Shown here: one piece after another, positions 33,581 to 37,267 of the stretch | Layout of the letters: each line of letters starts with the position of its first letter | How positions within the stretch are numbered: position 1 is the stretch's first letter | IMG/VR virus record: IMGVR_UViG_3300046747_000355 | Coordinates: 1-37,267 of that record | Origin: a virus | Length of the DNA stretch: 37,267 bases | Reading direction: 5' to 3' (one strand) | Notes under the pieces: model-generated | Told to the model about the DNA's origin: nothing | Database searches by the model: none | The model's input: only the letters and a program-made list of their open reading frames with translations | Made by a program: the position numbers and the translations under genes

Positions 33581-33601
33581 TTTCACTCCATCCCGAGTCC
33601 G

Positions 33602-33633
33602 AAAAAGCGCCGGCTAGGATGCCCAGCCGGCGC
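33602..33633 (-). terminator. Intrinsic terminator in the minus-strand leader
   Basis: On the minus strand GCGCCGGCT and AGCCGGCGC pair perfectly (9 bp) around a nine-base loop, followed by TTTTT. It lies about 250 bases after the predicted minus promoter and before the first gene, so it would stop late transcription unless read through. An antitermination or attenuation step is the simple reading. Confidence 0.85.
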
Positions 33634-33813
33634 AGTGACCTTTGGGGAAGGTCGACGCTCGATGAAACGGCACTGGATCGGGGGGATTGACATGCCGTGA
33701 CATGCATTCGGGCGGCAGCCCTCGTGCACGGCGAGGTTACACAAACGCTGGGGTCTCGCAAGACGAAAAGGGGCGAGGGCGGGCGGGCCCGGCAGGCGAA
33801 TGCTCGTTCTGAT

Positions 33814-33874
33814 GGGTCCCCCTTCGGTCGTCAAACCCCTTAGTTCAGTTGTTAGAGCCGGTAAAAGGGGACCC
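33814..33874. repeat. Structured element 1 with tRNA D-arm-like repeat
   Basis: GGGTCCCC (33814-33821) pairs perfectly with GGGGACCC (33867-33874). Inside lies CCCCTTAGTTCAGTTG plus TTAGAGC (33836-33858), which looks like a tRNA 5' acceptor strand and D-arm with one loop G missing. CCCCTT can also pair with AAGGGG (33865-33870). No anticodon or T-arm follows, so it is not a tRNA. It lies just after the predicted minus transcription start. Confidence 0.6.
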
Positions 33875-33888
33875 GAAAATTCCAAAAA

Positions 33889-33917
33889 ATTATAAATCTC
33901 AGAAAACGAGGTGTCCG
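33889..33917 (-). promoter_or_regulatory. Sigma70-like promoter for the minus-strand block
   Basis: On the minus strand: CGGACA, 17 bases, then a perfect TATAAT, within the AT-rich patch. It would start RNA near 33882 and read towards the terminator at 33602-33633 and the structural genes. Confidence 0.55.
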
Positions 33918-34051
33918 CAGACGTGACATGGGACCGCTGCGCGGTCCGGAGTCCCGGTGACCGATCGTCTCAGCCGCCGAGAAAGGGACCCGTTGGCGGC
34001 GGCATTGGCCCGGGGGCTCGGCTGCCCAGCAGCTGACAGCCGTCGGCAGTC

Positions 34052-34166
34052 GCGCCCCTCAGCTCAGTCGTTAGATCGTCGGGATTTGTGTAAACCTAGG
34101 TGCCGCGCCTCAGTGAAGTTGTTGGGGTTACACCTCGGTTGCCGGGCCGCCCTGCGGCAGGGGCGC
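34052..34166. ncRNA. Structured element 2, cloverleaf-like, with D-arm-like repeat
   Basis: GCGCCCCT (34052-34059) pairs perfectly with AGGGGCGC (34159-34166). Between them are a D-arm-like hairpin (34062-34077), an arm pairing GTGTAAACC (34088-34096) with GGGTTACAC (34125-34133) with one mismatch, and GCCGC-CCT-GCGGC (34146-34158). The 23 bases at 34055-34077 match element 1 at 19 positions. There is no anticodon loop, T-loop or CCA. Whether it is transcribed is unknown, because both predicted promoters point away from it. Confidence 0.35.
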
Positions 34167-34282
34167 ACGGGGTGATTCGGCGCAGCCAGCGCAGATACTG
34201 GGCTGCAGCTGACGCGCACCCGAGTAGATCTGTTAGGGGTTATCCGAAGTGCCAGTTGCTCGGAATCCAGTGAATTCATTGA

Positions 34283-34310
34283 TGGACACCTGCAGGCGGT
34301 TAGGTATAGT
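34283..34310 (+). promoter_or_regulatory. Sigma70-like promoter for the plus-strand block
   Basis: TGGACA, 16 bases, then TATAGT, each one mismatch from consensus. It would start RNA near 34317, some 35 bases before the first plus-strand ATG. Confidence 0.6.
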
Positions 34311-34339
34311 TAGCGAACCACTCGATACCCGAGTGAAGA

Positions 34340-34353
34340 GGAGATCTGACATG
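34340..34353 (+). promoter_or_regulatory. Shared initiation cassette, copy 1
   Basis: GGAGATCTGACATG: Shine-Dalgarno GGAG, the palindrome AGATCT, then the start codon of the 43-residue gene. The same cassette precedes four other plus-strand genes. Confidence 0.8.
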
Positions 34354-34482
34354 TTCCTGAACCGATTCAACGAGTTGCCGTTCGCTGCGCGCTTCGGCTG
34401 CGCCATTGCCGTGTCGCTGGCAGTGCAGTTGGTGAAGCACGCCATTTCCGTGGGCGTCATTGTGTGGAGCGTGCTCTCATGA
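34351..34482 (+). CDS. Small membrane protein (43 residues)
   Basis: First gene of the plus block, too short for common length limits but well supported by the promoter, the GGAG site and ATGA coupling to the next gene. MFLNRFNELPFAARFG is a basic amphipathic start; residues about 17-41 (CAIAVSLAVQLVKHAIS, then VGVIVWSVLS) form one membrane segment. Function unknown. Confidence 0.7.
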   Translation: MFLNRFNELPFAARFGCAIAVSLAVQLVKHAISVGVIVWSVLS

Positions 34483-34883
34483 GCCGCACCGCGTCAGGCA
34501 ATCCCCGCACCGCTCTGCGGGTGCACCGCAACCTGCACGCCGCCCGAGCCGGCGGTCCGCAATGGGTCTCGACCGTGCGTGGCAAGGTCGCTGCCTACCT
34601 GCCCAGCGTGGCGCTGGAGAACGTCACGACCCGAGTGCAGCCCGGTGGCGTGGCTGCCTGCCAACGGTCCGGCGTTCGCTCGGTCGTCGCGTTCTTCGAT
34701 GGCCACGAGACTGACCCCGTGCACGTCTGGAACCTCGACAGCCCGGCGTGGCAGCGGGTGCAGTTCGACCCGCGCCACGACAGCGCATTCCGCGCCGGGG
34801 ATCGCATCTTCAACCGCGCCTCGGTCGCATGCCTTTGCGCCGATGGTTCAACGTACGTTCTCAACCCAACGTGGGAGATTTGA
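34479..34883 (+). CDS. Unknown protein (134 residues)
   Basis: The ATG overlaps the upstream stop as ATGA. Basic N-terminus (MSRTASGNPRTALRVHRNL), then a beta-type domain (VSTVRGKVAAYLPSVALENV, SVVAFFDGHETDPVHVWNL, FRAGDRIFNRASVACLCAD). The C-terminus WEI is encoded by the ribosome-binding cassette of the next gene. No motif recognised; possibly an early host-takeover protein, judging only by position. Confidence 0.75.
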   Translation: MSRTASGNPRTALRVHRNLHAARAGGPQWVSTVRGKVAAYLPSVALENVTTRVQPGGVAACQRSGVRSVVAFFDGHETDPVHVWNLDSPAWQRVQFDPRHDSAFRAGDRIFNRASVACLCADGSTYVLNPTWEI

Positions 34884-34887
34884 CATG
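34874..34887 (+). promoter_or_regulatory. Shared initiation cassette, copy 2 (one-base variant)
   Basis: GGAGATTTGACATG: one change (C to T) from the common form. It overlaps the end of the upstream gene and supplies its TGA stop. Confidence 0.75.
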
Positions 34888-35103
34888 ACCAAAGTCACCA
34901 TCAAACGCAACGAATTCGACGAGTACGAAGTGCCCACCGCGTTCCGGTTCATCCCCGGGCGCGGTCCGGGGCGCGGGGAAGTGCCGATCGAAAGCGCGAT
35001 CTACTTCACCAGCGACCGCGATGACGCTATCGCCACCGCGCAGGCTGCCTTCCTGCCCGAGACAATCGTTGTGCTCATCAAGCGCGGCACGTATGTGAAG
35101 TGA
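34885..35103 (+). CDS. Unknown small protein (72 residues)
   Basis: The protein starts one base after the upstream stop, with the shared cassette. MTKVTIKRNEFDEYEVPTAF, then IPGRGPGRGEVPIESAIYFT and AAFLPETIVVLIKRGTYVK: a small alpha/beta domain with a Gly/Arg-rich loop. No family recognised. Confidence 0.75.
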   Translation: MTKVTIKRNEFDEYEVPTAFRFIPGRGPGRGEVPIESAIYFTSDRDDAIATAQAAFLPETIVVLIKRGTYVK

Positions 35104-35160
35104 TTGCTGCCCGTGGGCGGTCGCGCGTCGACCGTCCAATGGTGCAATCCGCACTGAACT

Positions 35161-35174
35161 GGAGATCTGACATG
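35161..35174 (+). promoter_or_regulatory. Shared initiation cassette, copy 3
   Basis: GGAGATCTGACATG preceded by AACT, giving the start of the 57-residue gene. A 6-bp hairpin (CGGTCG/CGACCG, 35118-35134) lies upstream in the 68-base gap. Confidence 0.8.
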
Positions 35175-35345
35175 GCTCGCAAACAACTCACCCTCGCCGG
35201 CCGCCGCGCTCGCATCCGCCGCACGTGGAAGCACGTCTACATCGAAGTGTTCGCGGCCGATGGGCACATCAGCGACACGTTCGAGTTCAAGGGCACCACG
35301 CGCCTCGCAGTGGCCATCAACACCGCGCGGGACTGCCTCGCATGA
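35172..35345 (+). CDS. Small basic protein (57 residues)
   Basis: MARKQLTLAGRRARIRRTWK is very basic; KHVYIEVFAADGHISDTFEF and TRLAVAINTARDCLA follow as a short beta-beta-alpha unit. Its stop overlaps the start of the PP-loop gene as ATGA, so the two are probably made together and may act together. Nucleic-acid binding is possible. Confidence 0.7.
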   Translation: MARKQLTLAGRRARIRRTWKHVYIEVFAADGHISDTFEFKGTTRLAVAINTARDCLA

Positions 35346-36436
35346 ATCTCACCAACCCCAACCCGGGCGCACCGCTGATCGTCAGCTGCGGCCTCGGCGT
35401 TGACTCGGTCGCGGTGCTCGTCGCCTTCAAGGCGGCGGGCATCCGCCCCGATCTGCTGCTGTTCGCTGACACGGGCGGCGAGAAACCCTCGACGTACGCG
35501 TACCGTGACAACGTGCTGAACCCGTGGCTCGCGACGTGGGGCTGCCCGGCCGTGCAGACGGTCAAGTACCAGCCCCTCGAATCGACGCCGTACACGACCC
35601 TGCAGGGCAACTGCACGGTCAACGAGACACTGCCCAGTGTCGCGTTTGGCCTGCACAGCTGCAGCGTGAAATGGAAGATCGCGCCGCAGGACAACTTCAT
35701 CCACGGCGTGTCCAAAGGTCCCAACAAGCGTGCTGGGTGGCAACCCGCGCTCGACGCATGGGCGCGTGGCGCTGTGCCGGTCAAGGTGATCGGCTACGAC
35801 AGCAGCCCGGCTGACCGCAAGCGTGCCGGCAAGGTGCACGGCAAGGTCTACGACACGTCGCGTCCGTACACCTTCTGGTACCCGCTGCAGGACCTCGGTT
35901 GGGAGCGCCGCGATTGCATCGCCGCCATCCTCGCTGAGGGGCTGCCAGTGCCCGAGAAGTCTGCCTGCTACTTCTGCCCCAGCTCGAAGGTTTGGGAGCT
36001 GTGGTGGCTCGCTGGCGCGCACCCTGAGCTGTTCGTTGACGCCTGCCGGATGGAGTACGGCGCGCTCACCGGCCGGCACTCGCGCTGGGACTCGATCAAC
36101 TGGGGTGCGTGGGACTCGCACCTCGGCACCGGCAAGGAATTCCCCAGCAAGTCGCACTGCGGGCTGGGGCGTTCGTTCAGCTGGTGCAAATGGGGCTACG
36201 ACAACGGCGTGATCGATCTCGACCGTTGGGAAGTCATCGCGCCACCCGCTCGCTGCCTTGCTGAGGCAACGCGCCTGCGCGGCTACGACAACGCGGCCGA
36301 CGTACGCGGGTGCGCAACACTCGAACTTGCAGACGAGCCCGTCGAGGCGCGTCCGCTAGTGTGGGAACAGCCCAAGCCACAGGCTGCCGACCCATGGGCG
36401 ATTACGTGGCAACAACCCGTTCAACTGGAGATCTGA
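35342..36436 (+). CDS. PP-loop ATP-pyrophosphatase/PAPS-reductase-like protein
   Basis: This is a 364-residue protein. The ATP loop is VSCGLGVDSVAVL (residues 14-26), a variant of the SxGxDS PP-loop. LLLFADTGGEKPSTYAY follows, typical of the adenosine-phosphosulfate reductase/DndC-like superfamily. A GLHSCSVKWKIAP segment and a Cys pair ACYFCPSSK lie where these enzymes bind substrate or metal. PP-loop enzymes adenylate a substrate; relatives reduce PAPS, make phosphorothioate DNA, or thiolate/modify nucleotides. The full phosphorothioation gene set is not seen. The C-terminus LEI is encoded by the next gene's cassette. Confidence 0.8.
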   Translation: MNLTNPNPGAPLIVSCGLGVDSVAVLVAFKAAGIRPDLLLFADTGGEKPSTYAYRDNVLNPWLATWGCPAVQTVKYQPLESTPYTTLQGNCTVNETLPSVAFGLHSCSVKWKIAPQDNFIHGVSKGPNKRAGWQPALDAWARGAVPVKVIGYDSSPADRKRAGKVHGKVYDTSRPYTFWYPLQDLGWERRDCIAAILAEGLPVPEKSACYFCPSSKVWELWWLAGAHPELFVDACRMEYGALTGRHSRWDSINWGAWDSHLGTGKEFPSKSHCGLGRSFSWCKWGYDNGVIDLDRWEVIAPPARCLAEATRLRGYDNAADVRGCATLELADEPVEARPLVWEQPKPQAADPWAITWQQPVQLEI

Positions 36437-36440
36437 CATG
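36427..36440 (+). promoter_or_regulatory. Shared initiation cassette, copy 4
   Basis: GGAGATCTGACATG preceded by CAACT. The upstream stop TGA lies inside it. Together with copy 5 it is identical over CAACTGGAGATCTGACATG and on into ACGATT. Confidence 0.85.
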
Positions 36441-36830
36441 ACGATTGAAGCGAAGTTTTACCACTACGACCCCCTTAACCCGGCTCTCGGATACGTGGTC
36501 GAGATCAGCGAGACCGGCAATGTGCTGTTGACATCCGCGACCGATCCGGCCAACGGGGCAGACCTGCTTACCCCGAACGACTGTCTGCGCGTGATCTCGC
36601 AGTACGTAGTCGCGGAGCAGGGAGACCCCAAGCTGTACACCTTCGACGTCAAACTGCTCGCCACGGTCCGCGTGGTAGCGGCTGACGAGCCCACCGCCCG
36701 GGCACAGCTGCGCGACGCCCTCGATTGCGCGGATGCGAACTTTGGCGCGTGGCCAGACGGCAGTCCGATCCTCGCTGAGGCATCGATTGACGGGGACGCT
36801 GACCTGATCGAAGTCGAAACCCGGTTCTGA
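36438..36830 (+). CDS. Unknown acidic protein (130 residues)
   Basis: The protein starts one base after the PP-loop stop. MTIEAKFYHYDPLNPALGYV, then VLLTSATDPANGADLLTP, then KLYTFDVKLLATVRVVAADE and RAQLRDALDCADANFGAWP. It is an acidic alpha/beta protein; the stretch from about residue 65 resembles small strand-helix domains found in phage early proteins. Function unknown. Confidence 0.75.
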   Translation: MTIEAKFYHYDPLNPALGYVVEISETGNVLLTSATDPANGADLLTPNDCLRVISQYVVAEQGDPKLYTFDVKLLATVRVVAADEPTARAQLRDALDCADANFGAWPDGSPILAEASIDGDADLIEVETRF

Positions 36831-36841
36831 GTTCATCGCAT

Positions 36842-36866
36842 AGCCGGCGGGCTCGGTACGCCGGCT
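36842..36866 (+). other. Intergenic hairpin
   Basis: AGCCGGCG and CGCCGGCT form a perfect 8-bp stem around nine bases, between two plus-strand genes. No T-run follows, so it is not a standard terminator; it may protect or process the RNA. Confidence 0.6.
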
Positions 36867-36891
36867 TCACGATGCACTTCGCATCACAACT

Positions 36892-36905
36892 GGAGATCTG
36901 ACATG
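36892..36905 (+). promoter_or_regulatory. Shared initiation cassette, copy 5
   Basis: GGAGATCTGACATG preceded by CAACT, giving the start of the partial gene at the right edge. Here the cassette is fully intergenic, so its conservation is not due to coding. Confidence 0.85.
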
Positions 36906-37267
36906 ACGATTCACACGTTCGATTCAACCGGCGACGCCTACGACGCCTGCCAGACCAACATCGACATCATCGACGGCGACACGCTCGTGATCCCGTCCGA
37001 AGGGGTCGTTGGGCTCTCACACACGTGGCCGGTGGCGATCACGGCCGACGCCGGCCATCTGCACGCCGTGGCACCGGGGTACGCGCTCGACTACGTGGAT
37101 GCCTACGGTCCGCCGCCGTCTGTGGCGCAGATCCACGCCGCTGTGTGCGAAGCCCAGTCGCGCGGTTACGTGCTCGCCGGCTACACGCTCGACTATCTGG
37201 CGCGCTTCCCACTGGACGGCGTGCCGGCTGCCCCTGTGGCCGCACGCCCGGGCCTGTGCTTCACGAT
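36903..37267 (+). CDS. Unknown protein, C-terminus beyond right edge
   Basis: 121 codons stay open to the edge. MTIHTFDSTGDAYDACQTN, IDIIDGDTLVIPSEGVVGL, then WPVAITADAGHLHAV. This pattern recalls a small phage/plasmid protein family of unknown function. The next part is helical (QIHAAVCEAQSRGYVLAGY). It begins with the shared cassette, as does the gene before it. Confidence 0.75.
   Translation, partial: MTIHTFDSTGDAYDACQTNIDIIDGDTLVIPSEGVVGLSHTWPVAITADAGHLHAVAPGYALDYVDAYGPPPSVAQIHAAVCEAQSRGYVLAGYTLDYLARFPLDGVPAAPVAARPGLCFT

Larger units (their letters stand above)
33634..34339. other. Divergent control region without convincing genes
   Basis: About 700 bases separate the two gene blocks. 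It holds a minus promoter, a plus promoter, two structured elements with a shared repeat, an AT-rich patch (33876-33907) in otherwise GC-rich DNA, a 7-bp hairpin (GGACCGC/GCGGTCC, 33931-33947), and two TGACATGC copies at a 10-base spacing (33688-33705). Open frames here lack ribosome-binding sites and cross the terminator or repeats, so I call none. Confidence 0.7.

Noticed and set aside
33583-33885. Minus-strand open frame of 100 codons in the leader
   Set aside because: It crosses the intrinsic terminator, begins with a weak TTG start and lacks a ribosome-binding site.
33836-34077. tRNA genes suggested by AGTTCAGTTG-TTAGAGC-like segments
   Set aside because: No anticodon arm, T-loop (GTTCRA) or matching 3' end; the D-loop lacks one of the two usual Gs. 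Reported as repeats instead.
36842-36866. Terminator at the 8-bp hairpin
   Set aside because: No T-run follows on either strand.
1-37267. CRISPR array, insertion sequence or integrase/attachment site
   Set aside because: No regularly spaced repeats, transposase, terminal inverted repeats or recombinase motifs were seen.

Overview
The window looks like part of a double-stranded DNA tailed phage genome (Caudoviricetes, podovirus-like head and portal). Genes are tightly packed on two divergent blocks, many starts overlap the previous stop as ATGA or GTGA, and the core set is phage-specific: small and large terminase, P22-type portal, scaffold-like protein, HK97-fold/N4-gp56-like major capsid protein, connector, tail hub and ejection proteins. 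No tail tape measure, tail sheath or tail tube gene is recognisable, which fits a short-tailed virion. No integrase, repressor, polymerase or lysis gene is visible; these may lie outside the window. The host is a bacterium (sigma70-like promoters, Shine-Dalgarno sites, a lipoprotein signal, a bacterial-type parS site). The GC-rich sequence does not identify it further.
Layout, right to left along the minus strand: a 49-residue basic protein, a canonical chromosomal-type parS site, terS, terL, four small proteins (one membrane, one zinc ribbon), portal, scaffold-like protein, major capsid protein, a decoration-like protein, a small protein and an intrinsic terminator (33.6-24.5 kb). Then come small head/neck proteins, a connector, a large tail hub and a fibre-like protein (24.5-20.2 kb), and an ejection or internal-virion cassette containing a GNAT gene and a 1143-residue polyvalent protein with pyrophosphatase-like and HExxxH peptidase-like regions (20.2-12.6 kb). 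The last section (12.6-0 kb) is a host-surface module: a lipoprotein-signalled beta-helix protein, a second protein sharing its roughly 450-residue C-terminal region, a PAPS-type sulfotransferase, a 715-residue repeat protein with a carbohydrate-binding-like N-terminus, and a protein of more than 662 residues that runs off the left edge.
A roughly 700-base control region (33.64-34.34 kb) separates the blocks. It carries a promoter for each direction, an intrinsic terminator inside the minus-strand leader, and two structured elements that share a tRNA D-arm-like repeat. The plus-strand block (34.35 kb to the right edge) encodes small unknown proteins and a PP-loop/PAPS-reductase-like enzyme. 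Five of its starts share the 14-base initiation cassette GGAGATCTGACATG or a one-base variant.
The strongest unexpected signals are the exact parS 16-mer just upstream of terS, the sulfur-related pair (sulfotransferase plus PP-loop enzyme), the lipobox on a virion-cluster beta-helix protein with a duplicated C-terminal region, and the repeated initiation cassette with the structured control region.
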